64,000 nucleotides of DNA from Beroe forskalii. Its lineage: Eukaryota; Ctenophora; Nuda; Beroida; Beroidae. Location of the stretch: NCBI GenBank assembly GCA_011033025.1, contig WFMF01000501.1, forward strand, positions 1-64,000. The letters run 5' to 3'. Under the pieces are notes generated by a model that was given only the letters and a program-made list of their open reading frames with translations, made no database searches and had not been told where the DNA came from. Made by a program: the position numbers and the translations under genes. Positions 13,147-25,200 of this stretch are shown piece by piece; the stretch's first letter is position 1, and every line of letters starts with the position of its first letter.

Positions 13147-13199
13147 CATATTGCTTTTGATGAGCAGTGACTAAGTCACTGCTTATCAAAAGCAATATG
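13147..13199. repeat. Near-perfect 26-bp-arm hairpin
   Basis: CATATTGCTTTTGATGAGCA is followed after a tiny loop by its reverse complement, with one or two mismatches. No U-tract or RNA-gene hallmarks; probably a relic palindrome. Confidence 0.6.
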
Positions 13200-13231
13200 T
13201 CAAAACAGGCCTCGAGAATCTAAAGTGGTTT

Positions 13232-13383
13232 CATCGTTCCGCGTCGATCAAATGGACTGATCAAATGAAAAACGCGCACAACACACTTTTGCGAAGACGT
13301 TCGCGCAAAAGAGGAACTAGGAAGCGCGAGTGATTGTGTGCGTTTTTCATTTGATCAGATCATTCGATCGACGCGGAACGATG
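13232..13383. repeat. MITE-like inverted repeat
   Basis: Left arm starts CATCGTTCCGCGTCGATCAA and contains CAAATGAAAAACGCGCACAA. The right arm carries TTGTGTGCGTTTTTCATTTG and ends GACGCGGAACGATG. Arms are about 50 bp with small gaps and the centre is 40-50 bp. No target duplication was clear. Confidence 0.65.
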
Positions 13384-13397
13384 CAGGTGCCTCACCA

Positions 13398-13597
13398 TGG
13401 TGTCTCAACCTTTTGAGGCGCGGCTTATTATATACGCCGCGCTTTGGTACTTTTTGCGGCGCGTGATAGCGTGCTAATGTACTTTTTTATGATTTTGTAT
13501 AGAAAGTACATTTGCGCGCTGTAACGCGCCGCAAAAAAGTACCCAAGCGCGGGGTCATACTCATAGTCATACGCCGCGCCTCAAAAATTCGACACCA
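13398..13597. repeat. MITE-like inverted repeat with GC-rich arms
   Basis: GGTGTC and TTTTGAGGCGCGGC at the left pair with GCCGCGCCTCAAAA and GACACC at the right. Further in, GGTACTTTTTGCGGCGCG pairs with CGCGCCGCAAAAAAGTACC, and TGTACTTT with AAGTACA. The arms (about 85 bp) are interrupted by mismatches. Directly follows the previous hairpin, so two elements sit side by side. Confidence 0.65.
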
Positions 13598-14442
13598 GGG
13601 TAACACTTAAAGTTGTACTTGGTACAATGACTCGTCACACTTGTAGCGTAACGGCAATCATTTGAAAATTTACCTAAAATTTGTGATCGACTGATTGAGC
13701 CCTACTACAGAACATATGATTCCTTCTCTGAAACTCAAAGTGAATATCATATGGCCAACATCTTAGAAATTGATAATTCCCCGATAAATCTCATTTAGAT
13801 TGAACTTACTCTAGTTGACACATGTCACATTATGTAATTTGTCAAAGGAAATAATTGCACGGTTTTCCTACATCATGATGCCTGAAGAAAAATGTAGGGA
13901 GATATTGCATTTGCACGCCTCAATTTGTCACTTTTAAAATAAATTTCTTTTTCAGGTTCGAGGGGTTTTTGTTGCGAGCATTTCAGAGTTAAAGGGCCCC
14001 TGATTGATTGTCAGAACTAAAACCCCTCAAAACATCAATACTTACCTAACGGGTTTTAATTTTCACCCTTCCCCGTCATTTTGGGATTTATACTCAAATT
14101 TATAAGACCTAAAACAATCATTCCCCCATTCCCAAATTTTAAAAAACTTATTCCCCACCTTTCCTTCCATTTTATTCCCCTAATTCCCACAACCAGGGGT
14201 AAGGGGAAAAATTTTTTAGGGCCAGGGGGGGTTTTTGGGGCTTTTTTTTTTAAATCTTCCTTTCATCCCGGTGGGTACTGAAACAAAAGGGTATTTTTCA
14301 AACTGTTTATTTATCTTTTACAAGAAATTTTATAGAAAAAAATATAGCGGGGCCTTTCCTTGTGAGGGGGCCAAAAACCATTTACCCACCTGGGCCCCAG
14401 AGGGAGGTTTTGGGGGGCCGGGTTTTGGGGGAATTAAAAAAT

Positions 14443-17400
14443 GAGTTACTCACACCAGTGTTACTCACACATTGGGGGTTGGGGTAGAGGAGAAGAGAGT
14501 TGGGGTCGGTTCTTGTGAGTTACTCACACCAGTGTTACTCACACATTGGGGGTTGGGGTAGAGGGAGAAGAGAGTTGGGGTCGGTTCTTGTGAGTTACTC
14601 ACACCAGTGTTACTCACACATTGGGGGTTGGGGTAGAGGGAGAAGAGAGTTGGGGGTCGGTTCTTGTGAGTTACTCACACCAGTGTTACTCACACATTGG
14701 GGGTTGGGGGTAGAGGGAGAAGAGAGTTGGGGTCGGTTCTTGTGAGTTACTCACACCAGTGTTACTCACACTGGGGGTTGGGGTAGAGGGAGAAGAGAGT
14801 TGGGGGTCGGTTCTTGTGAGTTACTCACACCAGTGTTACTCACACATTGGGGTTGGGGTAGAGGGAGAAGAGAGTTGGGGGTCGGTTCTTGTGAGTTACT
14901 CACACCAGTGTTACTCACACATTGGGGGTTGGGGTAGAGGGAGAAGAGAGTTGGGGGTCGGTTCTTGTGAGTTACTCACCAGTGTTACTCACACATTGGG
15001 GTTGGGGTAGAGGAGAAGAGAGTTGGGGGTCGGTTCTTGTGAGTTACTCACACCAGTGTTACTCACACACATTGGGGGTTGGGGTAGAGGGAGAAGAGAG
15101 TTGGGGGTCGGTTCTTGTGAGTTACTCACACCAGTGTTACTCACACATTGGGGGTTGGGGTAGAGGAGAAGAGAGTTGGGGGTCGGTTCTTGTGAGTTAC
15201 TCACACCAGTGTTACTCACACATTGGGGGTTGGGGTAGAGGGAGAAGAGAGTTGGGGTCGGTTCTTGTGAGTTACTCACACCAGTGTTACTCACACATTG
15301 GGGGTTGGGGTAGAGGGAGAAGAGAGTTGGGGTCGGTTCTTGTGAGTTACTCACACCAGTGTTACTCACACATTGGGGGTTGGGGTAGAGGGAGAAGAGA
15401 GTTGGGGTCGGTTCTTGTGAGTTACTCACACCAGTGTTACTCACACATTGGGGGTTGGGGTAGAGGGAGAAGAGAGTTGGGGGTCGGTTCTTGTGAGTTA
15501 CTCACACCAGTGTTACTCACACATTGGGGGTTGGGGTAGAGGGAGAAGAGAGTTGGGGGTGGGTTCTTGTGAGTTACTCACACCAGTGTTACACACACTG
15601 GGGGTTGGGGTAGAGGGAGAAGAGAGTTGGGGGTCGGTTCTTGTGAGTTACTCACAGTGTTACTCACACATTGGGGGTTGGGGTAGAGGAGAAGAGAGTT
15701 GGGGGTCGGTTCTTGTGAGTTACTCACACCAGTGTTACTCACACATTGGGGGTTGGGGTAGAGGGGAGAAGAGAGTTGGGGTCGGTTCTTGTGAGTTACT
15801 CACACCAGTGTTACTCACACATTGGGGGTTGGGGTAGAGGAGAAGAGAGTTGGGGGTCGGTTCTTGTGAGTTACTCACACCAGTGTTACTCACACATTGG
15901 GGGTTGGGGTAGAGGGAGAAGAGAGTTTGGGGTCGGTTCTTGTGAGTTACTCACACCAGTGTTACTCACACATTGGGGGTTGGGGTAGAGGGAGAAGAGA
16001 GTTGGGGGTCGGTTCTTGTGAGTTACTCACACCAGTGTTACTCACACATTGGGGGTTGGGGTAGAGGGAGAAGAGAGTTGGGGGTCGGTTCTTGTGAGTT
16101 ACTCACACCAGTGTTACTCACATTGGGGTTGGGGTAGAGGGAGTTACTCACACCAGTGTTACTCACACATTGGGGTTGGGGTAGAGGGAGAAGAGAGTTG
16201 GGGGTCGGTTCTTGTGAGTTACTCACACCAGTGTTACTCACACATTGGGGGTTGGGGTAGAGAAGAGAGTTGGGGGTGGGTTCTTGTGAGTTACTCACAC
16301 CAGTGTTACTCACACATTGGGGGTTGGGGTAGAGGGAGAAGAGAGTTGGGGGTCGGTTCTTGTGAGTTACTCACACCAGTGTTACTCACACATTGGGGGT
16401 TGGGGTAGAGGAGAAGAGAGTTGGGGTCGGTTCTTGTGAGTTACTCACACCAGTGTTACTCACACATTGGGGGGTTGGGGTAGAGGGAGAAAGAGAGTTG
16501 GGGTCGGTTCTTGAGTTACTCACACCAGTGTTACTCACACATTGGGGTTGGGGTAGAGGGAGAAGAGAGTTGGGGTCGGTTCTTGTGAGTTACTCACACC
16601 AGTGTTACTCACACATTGGGGGTTGGGGTAGAGGGAGAAGAGAGTTGGGGGTCGGTTCTTGTGAGTTACTCACACCAGTGTTACTCACACATTGGGGGTT
16701 GGGGTAGAGGGAGAAGAGAGTTGGGGGTCGGTTCTTGTGAGTTACTCACACCAGTGTTACTCACACATTGGGGGTTGGGGTAGAGGGAGAAGAGAGTTGG
16801 GGTCGGTTCTTGTGAGTTACTCACACCAGTGTTACTCACACATTGGGGGTTGGGGTAGAGGGAGAAGAGAGTTGGGGGTCGGTTCTTGTGAGTTACTCAC
16901 ACCAGTGTTACTCACACATTGGGGGTTGGGGTAGAGGGAGAAGAGAGTTGGGGGTCGGTTCTTGTGAGTTACTCACACCAGTGTTACTCACACATTGGGG
17001 GTTGGGGTAGAGGGAGAAGAGAGTTGGGGGTCGGTTCTTGTGAGTTACTCACACCAGTGTTACTCACACATTGGGGGTTGGGGTAGAGGGAGAAGAGAGT
17101 TGGGGGTCGGTTCTTGTGAGTTACTCACACCAGTGTTACTCACACATTGGGGGTTGGGGTAGAGGGAGAAGAGAGTTGGGGTCGGTTCTTGTGAGTTACT
17201 CACACCAGTGTTACTCACACATTGGGGGTTGGGGTAGAGGGAGAAGAGAGTTGGGGGTCGGTTCTTGTGAGTTACTCACACCAGTGTTACTCACACATTG
17301 GGGGTTGGGGTAGAGGGAGAAGAGAGTTGGGGTCGGTTCTTGTGAGTTACTCACACCAGTGTTACTCACACATTGGGGGTTGGGGTAGAGGAGAAGAGAG

Positions 17401-20024
17401 TTGGGGGTCGGTTCTTGTGAGTTACTCACACCAGTGTTACTCACACTGGGGGTTGGGGTAGAGGGAGAAGAGAGTTGGGGGTCGGTTCTTGTGAGTTACT
17501 CACACCAGTGTTACTCACACATTGGGGGTTGGGGTAGAGGGAGAAGAGAGTTGGGGTCGGTTCTTGTGAGTTACTCACACCAGTGTTACTCACACATTGG
17601 GGGTTGGGGTAGAGGGAGAAGAGAGTTGGGGTCGGTTCTTGTGAGTTACTCACACCAGTGTTACTCACACATTGGGGGTTGGGGTAGAGGGAGAAGAGAG
17701 TTGGGGTCGGTTCTTGTGAGTTACTCACACCAGTGTTACTCACACATTGGGGTTGGGGTAGAGGGAGAAGAGAGTTGGGGGTCGGTTCTTGTGAGTTACT
17801 CACACCAGTGTTACTCACACATTGGGGTTGGGGTAGAGGGAGAAGAGAGTTGGGGGTCGGTTCTTGTGAGTTACTCACACCAGTGTTACTCACAAGAGAG
17901 TTGGGGGTCGGGGGTTACTCACACCAGAGGAGAAGAGAGTTGGGGTTGGGGTCGGTTCTTGTGAGTTACTCACACCAGTGTTACTCACACATTGGGGTTG
18001 GGGTAGAGGGAGAAGAGAGTTGGGGTCGGTTCTTGTGAGTTACTCACACCAGTGTTACTCACACATTGGGGGTTGGGGTAGAGGGAGAAGAGAGTTGGGG
18101 GTCGGTTCTTGTGAGTTACTCACACCAGTGTTACTCACACATTGGGGGTTGGGGTAGAGGGAGAAGAGAGTTGGGGGTCGGTTCTTGTGAGTTACTCACC
18201 AGTGTTACTCACACATTGGGGGTTGGGGTAGAGGGAGAAGAGAGTTGGGGTCGGTTCTTGTGAGTTACTCACACCAGTGTTACTCACACATTGGGGGTTG
18301 GGGTAGAGGAGAAGAGAGTTGGGGTCGGTTCTTGTGAGTTACTCACACCAGTGTTACTCACACATTGGGGGTTGGGGTAGAGGGAGAAGAGAGTTGGGGG
18401 TCGGTTCTTGTGAGTTACTCACACCAGTGTTACTCACACATTGGGGGTTGGGGTAGAGGGAGAAGAGAGTTGGGGGTCGGTTCTTGTGAGTTACTCACAC
18501 CAGTGTTACTCACACATTGGGGGTTGGGGTCGGTTCTTGTAGAGTTACTACACCAGTGTTACTCACACATTGGGGTTGGGGTAGAGGGAGAAGAGAGTTG
18601 GGGGTCGGTTCTTGTGAGTTACTCACACCAGTGTTACTCACACATTGGGGGTTGGGGTAGAGGGAGAAGAGAGTTGGGGTCGGTTCTTGTGAGTTACTCA
18701 CACCAGTGTTACTCACACATTGGGGTTGGGGTAGAGGGAGAAGAGAGTTGGGGGTCGGTTCTTGTGAGTTACTCACACCAGTGTTACTCACACATTGGGG
18801 GTTGGGGTAGAGGGAGAAGAGAGTTGGGGGTCGGTTCTTGTGAGTTACTCACACCAGTGTTACTCACACATTGGGGGTTGGGGTAGAGGGAGAAGAGAGT
18901 TGGGGTCGGTTCTTGTGAGTTACTCACACCAGTGTTACTCACACATTGGGGTTGGGGTAGAGGGAGAAGAGAGTTGGGGTCGGTTCTTGTGAGTTACTCA
19001 CACCAGTGTTACTCACACATTGGGGGTTGGGGTAGAGGGAGAAGAGAGTTGGGGTCGGTTTGGGTTACTCACACCAGTTCTTGGGGTTGGGGTAGAGGGA
19101 GAAGAGAGTTGGGGGTCGGTTCTTGTGAGTTACTCACACCAGTGTTACTCACACATTGGGGGTTGGGGTAGAGGGGAGAAGAGAGTTGGGGGTCGGTTCT
19201 TGTGAGTTACTCACACCAGTGTTACTCACACATTGGGGGTTGGGGTAGAGGGAGAAGAGTTGGGGTCGGTTCTTGTGAGTTACTCACACCAGTGTTACTC
19301 ACACATTGGGGGTTGGGGTAGAGGGAGAAGAGAGTTGGGGGTCGGTTCTTGTGAGTTACTCACACCAGTGTTACTCACACATTGGGGGTTGGGGGTAGAG
19401 GGAGAAGAGAGTTGGGGTCGGTTCTTGTAGAGGTTACTCACACCAGTGTTACTCACACATTGGGGGTTGGGGTAGAGGGAGAAGAGAGTTGGGGGTCGGT
19501 TCTTGTGAGTTACTCACACCAGTGTTACTCACACATTGGGGGTTGGGGTAGAGGGAGAAGAGAGTTGGGGTCGGTTCTTGTGAGTTACTCACACCAGTGT
19601 TACTCACACATTGGGGGTTGGGGTAGAGGGAGAAGAGAGTTGGGGGGTTACTCACACCAGTGTTACTCACACATTGGGGGTTGGGGTAGAGGAGAAGAGA
19701 GTTGGGGTCGGTTCTTGTGAGTTACTCACACCAGTGTTACTCACACATTGGGGGTTGGGGTAGAGGGAGAAGAGAGTTGGGGGTCGGTTCTTGTGAGTTA
19801 CTCACACCAGTGTTACTCACAGTGTTACTCACACATTGGGGTTGGGGTAGAGGAGAAGAGAGTTGGGGGTCGGTTCTTGTGAGTTACTCACACCAGTGTT
19901 ACTCACATTGGGGGTTGGTCCTAGAAGAGAGTTGGGGGTCGGTTCTTGTGAGTTACTCACACCAGTGTTACTCACACATTGGGGGTTGGGGTAGAGGGAG
20001 AAGAGAGTTGGGGGTCGGTTCTTG
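14443..20024. repeat. Minisatellite, about 74 copies of a 76-bp G-rich unit
   Basis: The unit begins GAGTTACTCACACCAGTGTT, continues with a second TTACTCACAC, then TTGGGGGTTGGGGTAGAGGG and AGAAGAGAGTTGGGGGTCGG, and ends TTCTTGT. It repeats head to tail over 5.58 kb. Variation is mostly in G-run length (four or five) and in GGAG versus GGGAG. A few rearranged units occur near 16140, 17890-17960, 18530, 19060-19080 and 19800-19920. Each unit has four or more G runs on the plus strand, so G-quadruplexes are plausible. Open frames up to about 200 codons run through it because 76 is not a multiple of 3 and stop codons are rare; they are not genes. The array lies on the downstream side of the DOCK exons. 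Confidence 0.97.
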
Positions 20025-21102
20025 GCACGAGTGCTCTTGTTCTGGTAATCAGTCTGCTTTATCTTGGGGAGGGTGTAATCCTTGAGGTGTCCTAGCATCA
20101 TCGTGTCAGTGTATCATGTCAAATTCTCCTCGCTATCAGAGAGATAAAAGTCAAAAAAATGGGTATAGTGTATAGTAAAGTATACTGTACACAAAGTGTG
20201 TACAGTGTACTATTGTACTATACAGTGTCAGTGTATAGTAAATTTATCGTGATAAGTTGATAGAATAGTGGTCGTAAGGAAGGAACTTTCACAGACATTT
20301 ATACAGACATATAAGACACGATTGTCTTGACAGTTGAAACAGATATAGGACCCCATGGTTGCTCACTAAGGCGGTCTATCATTTGACCACTTTAACCCCT
20401 GGAAGTAACGTCATCCAAAACCGCCCGTCAGTCGAGCGACATGCAACATTATGCTGCAGAGAATATTCCAGATAATGCGTCACGTTTCGAATGAATTAGC
20501 AATGCAAAACCCGGCTACATTTCACCTGATAGAAGCGAAGCTAGCCCGGTTATTGTCGTTGTTTTCCAGTAAATCCCTTTCGTCTGATGTCAACGCTGTC
20601 TGAAGGGTTGGGAAAATTAGTGATTATCTCACTGAAACCAGTAAAGCATCTCATGCAATAGGGGATTTCTTGATTTGGCATTAAATTGTTTAAAAAAACA
20701 GAGCTTGCTGGATACAGGTAACGAATGAATCATGAAACTAAAGGGGTCTAGCTGAGGGCTTAAATAGTCATGAAATTGATTTCAAGGATTTAAATCGGTG
20801 AAGTTCCATGAAACCTTTCTCCTGACACAGGCTATGATCTCAAAAGCAATGAAAGGCATTCTTTTAACAAGGGGTTGAAGTAAGATATGTCACTTTACAC
20901 TTAATGTGATGGAAGTGCAATGACTTGATAATTTATATCATGTCACTTTTGAGAGTTTAAACATCAACTACTAACTGAGACCTCTTCCTGTTCACTTGAA
21001 CTCCCAGCTCAAATATATTTGATTACATATATATACATAACCTTATAATATATCCCGACTACAACATACGACACAGCAGTTACACCCGCGCAGTGTACCA
21101 AC
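20025..21102. other. Region between minisatellite and DOCK exons
   Basis: 20025-20101, on the minus strand, encodes HLKDYTLPKIKQTDYQNKST and might be the next DOCK exon, cut off by the minisatellite, but no acceptor or homology could be confirmed. 20160-20235 is a low-complexity GTATAGTGTA-type stretch with GTATACTGTACAC facing GTGTACAGTGTAC. 20236-21102 shows no recognisable feature. Confidence 0.35.
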
Positions 21103-22293
21103 CTTAGCCAGGTCCACTTCGTACTTGTGCTCCGTATTGGCAGTTTTAACTTCTGACAAGGTCCCGCATAGCACACCTTTCTCATACCTGGGGTATTTAT
21201 ATGTGAGCCATGTTCTATCATGATGTGTACACTAGCTGAATATATATATATATATTAGGTGTGTTTTTATGGTATATATATAATATATAATGTGTTGTGT
21301 AACATATATGTTATATATGACATATTCTAATTAATACTGTCAACATACCTATCAAAACTACTGCTATTACATGTGTGTTATATAGGCTAACATATATCCC
21401 CTCCCAATGTAACCCACGTCCTTCAGTCTTCACGTAATGCACATAACCGGATGCCGGTATATTGCAGTAACAATTTCTTTGACAGGATTTCAGATGAGGT
21501 ATAAAACAACAGGTAAAGTGACTGAAGATAGCCCAGCAGTCGGTCCATTGAATGGTCCAAAAGGGGCCACATGTAAAGTGAAGCTTCAAACATTGGACAA
21601 AAATCAATTAAGACATATGTTACATTGAACGACTAACTTCCTGTTGACCACGCTCCAGTCCCGGATTGTCATGTTAACACAGTCCTGGACATGGGGGTTC
21701 TCCTCGTGAAAGACCCGGGACTGCTTTGGTACCATGTCATCAAGTGTTCTGTTGTCTTTCTGGTATGTGGTTACCTGAACAGGAGGCAGAACTGTCAAGG
21801 ATAGAAACCAACAGGATTCAAATCATCATATTCAGTTAATGAGACATTCATTGGATCTACCACAATTATAGCTCATGTAAATATCCCTTGTATTTTGTAA
21901 GGTAATTAATCTCATATGGGACTTAAGTAAAATTTTCATGAACTGGGTAAGTGGGACATCAGTGAGTAATTTATTCAATCCAATTTAATTCAATTTACAG
22001 CACACTAGATAGAACATATACTGCTCTCATTAGTTTGTACTTTGTTTCATTCACAGTAATTCTAAGTTAATGTAGTAAAGATAGATGGTTCTATTATATA
22101 TTATTTTAATGTACTGAAAAAATGAAAATTGAATTAAATTGAATTGAAATTCAATTAAAACTGTGGTTACCTCAATGTCATCAGAGGGGAAGAGCATAAG
22201 ATCAATGTGAGGGTCACATTCTTGTAGGATGCTCTTTTTGTCATCCACCCATTCCTCATATCTTAAAGGATCTGGCAGTCTCCCACGGCCCAC
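21103..22293 (-). CDS. DOCK6/7/8-type guanine nucleotide exchange factor, N-terminal exons (partial)
   Basis: Three minus-strand exons: 22293-22171, 21774-21638 and 21187-21103. They splice in phase (0, then AA|G across the third junction) into one frame. Key residues are CDPHIDLMLFPSDDIE, HVQDCVNMTIRDWSVVNRK and the continuation KYEKGVLCGTLSEVK. This matches the N-terminal block of DOCK-C subfamily proteins, where a DL..FP.DDIE segment is followed by DPHVRDC, W and RKYHKLG. Known members activate Rac and Cdc42 through a C-terminal DHR2 domain. Only about 115 residues of a protein expected to exceed 1,900 aa are visible. Neither the first exon nor later ones were found; transcription runs toward the minisatellite. 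Whether the gene is intact beyond the window's repeats is unknown. Which of DOCK6/7/8 cannot be said. Confidence 0.75.
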
Positions 22294-25200
22294 CTATGAT
22301 TAGAGATGTTTATTGTAATTGTTAATATATTAAACTGATCAAATATGTCATTAATGAACTTAATAATATGAACTGATAACATGATCTATTCTGTGTGGAA
22401 ATCTCACTCATTCAGAAATCATACCGCTGTGATGAGATCTCGAGTATCATCATCCATAACCCCTGTTTATCATCTTTGAATAGCCATCTTACTCAAACAT
22501 TGACCTGTGTGATGGGATATGAGGAAAGATAATACTCCTTTAGAATTTTGATGGCTATTTTTAAGGGATTGTTCAAATGATAAGTTAACACTAAACATGT
22601 ATTCAATTCTTGCCCATTTTCAACCCCCTCCCTACACATAATCAAGGCTGAGGACAAATAAATATTATACCCATTCCAAGCTTATTTTAGCAACTGTGTA
22701 AGTTTGGTTATATGGTCTCCTCTGAATTACTGTTTAAAAAAGCTTAAAATGAAATTTGAGGAGCACTCAAAAATCTACTTAAGTATTGAATCTGGACAAG
22801 AGTTGTCAAACCGAACTGGGAAGAAATACCCTTATTTGGTTATAGAATAGTAGGTCCCAGCTTTTTCTAATCGACTGTAAACATTGAATAATGAACTTAG
22901 CACACCTCTTCCATTATCCAACTTACACAGTCTTGGCTGTCACCTTGACCACTTCGACATGAAACCACCTATCACACAATTACACAATCATGGCTTCAAC
23001 CCCTCCTTGAGTTGTTATACAGTAAAACAAGTAAGTAAAATAATCTTCTTTCTAAGTGACATAAGTAAAGTAAGTCAGTGACATAAGTAAAGTAAGTCAG
23101 TGCTTCAGGGAGTAATTTATATTCAATAAAACCCAATCTGTTGAAATTTTAAGAATTATTTTGTTGGACGAAAGGTGATGCTCAAGTCACCTGACAGGCA
23201 TTTCCCACAACAGCAACACAACTCTCTTATTGATATATCCATGAAATTTAAAAGAATGCTCCCTTAATTGTACTGCCTAACTGATTTGGTTCTTTTTATC
23301 AATGCAGTAATTTGCAAGTTTTTCATCAGAAATTTTAATTCAATTTGCATTGGAATTAAATCAATTGTGATAATGCTGGTCTGTACTGTTGTAAAATGTT
23401 GAAACTTTGTTTAATTGCTATTTTGTTTAACTGAAGTTTGCAGATTGATGTCTTGAATTGTTTTAAATTATTTATACTGTCAAGATATTGTAAAGTTGAT
23501 AAAAACTTTATTAAAGTACTAGAAAGGCCCGTTGGGCCTGCCAGATGATACAGGACCAAATAATAAGCTCTTAAAAAGTTTATGGAGGAGCAAACTTGAC
23601 CATTATTCTTTAGTTACTTTTAGTGATGCTGGACCGTGCAAGTTTTGATCATTATAATTTGCTCTTGTATGATGAACTTAAATCTGAAAATTAAAACAGA
23701 GTATCGTACTCATACTGAACGTTGAATCAAAGCATTGATTTACGCCAAGAGCAGTATTCCAAAAGCGCAATGTGCTATGCCCAAATTCGATTCAATTTGA
23801 TTTTGATTTTGTTCAATCTTAAATTGCTGTAAATTCACATTTTTCCGTTAACCATCAACTCAGCATTGATTTAAATCGACCAACGTCTGTCATTGATTTA
23901 TGAAGAGATGCTTACGGATAACAGAAATAGCCTCCACGATGCAAGCCATACCCGTTCTCTATTTCCAGATCTTGAATTTCAAATGAAAACAGTAAACACT
24001 TCGTTCGTTCAAATGCTAAAACGCAGCAATCAACAACGTATCAGAAAGTAATCGCATAGAACTGATCATAATCTGCACATGCAGAATATCTGTATCCATA
24101 GCAATGGCGCAACTAAGCCCAGCTTAGCCTTACTTTCTCTTGATATTTTCTTGGCAAGCTCAAATTTAATTGTGTACGGCAGCACAAACATTATTCACGT
24201 GTGAATTCATTCTATATTAAAGATTAACATTTTTATTGGGATCGTGCTGAGGGACTTTTCTAAATTTTAATGCTTATTACTTTTACATTTTTATGATTAA
24301 ATTATTGAATTTAGACCTGGGAATGTCTCTAAAATGCAGCCTGACCTTGGTAAGTCAATAAAATGCAGCTTTATTTCTGTAAATAAGTTAAATAGCTTTT
24401 ATTTTATTCTAAGTTAAATAATATACCACTTATTATTTTCAGTATGTACTGTTCAGAGAGTGCATTATTTAATTTCACCATTCTTTTCAGGAATATGTTT
24501 AAATATAGTATAGATATTTCTTTAGTGGGCAACCTCGTTAACAGTCTTTATGATTGACTGAGTGTTTTCCCTCAGCACAACATAGAAGCTTCATTCATAA
24601 TATAAACCCAAGAAAATATATTCATTGTCATTGTGCTGTAAACATTTTATTCAAATTCAAATTCAAATTGAAGAAAGATATATGATTCAAATACATTTAT
24701 ATCCCATTGATAATCCAATAGAGCTAGGTTTACACTCAATTAACAATATACATAATGCATGCATCTTTAACATGAATTCAAAACTGACAAAATTTTCATG
24801 ACCATATATCCTTTAATATGTCCTCCAATCCTGTGTGTTGTGGCACTATGGGGGCTTTAGTAAGCCTTCCATCAACTATCTATCAATCTATATTTTTTTA
24901 AATTTGTTTGTGGAGTATGTTGTTTTGGTTATTTTTTATCAATGCAGTAATATGCAAGTTTTTCATCAGTAATTTTAATTCAATTTGCATTGGAATTAAA
25001 TCAACTGTGAAAATGCTGACGTCTGTACTGTTTAAAAATGTTGAAATTTTGGTTACAGTAATTGAAATTTTGTTTAACATATATCTAGGTATTTGATTAA
25101 AATTGGAAAGTATGATTTTGAGTGTTTTCAGAGGAGACATTTCACAATAAGGGCAAAAATTCAACATGTCAAAGGTCGTCAAATTCTGGGAATAAAAAAT

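Larger units (their letters stand above)
12399..14442. other. Intergenic region with hairpin elements and a poor-quality stretch
   Basis: No gene recognised. 12840-12920 is a loose stem-loop (GGGGCGAGTATCATGTC / GACATGATACTTGCCCC). Three stronger inverted repeats lie at 13147-13199, 13232-13383 and 13398-13597. From about 14030 to 14440 the sequence turns into long runs of identical bases, such as runs of G, T and A, that look like low-confidence base calls at the edge of the minisatellite. Confidence 0.55.

Noticed and set aside
14443..20024. CRISPR-like array
   Set aside because: The whole unit repeats with no unique spacers, and this is animal DNA.
14500..20085. Many long open frames (80-205 codons, Gly/Ser/Trp-rich or Pro/Asn-rich) on both strands
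   Set aside because: They are the 76-bp repeat read in successive frames; no independent start, splice sites or homology.
23925..23970. Possible DOCK first exon (MACIVEAISVIR) on the minus strand
   Set aside because: Its end phase does not join the exon at 22293 and the residues do not resemble DOCK N-termini.
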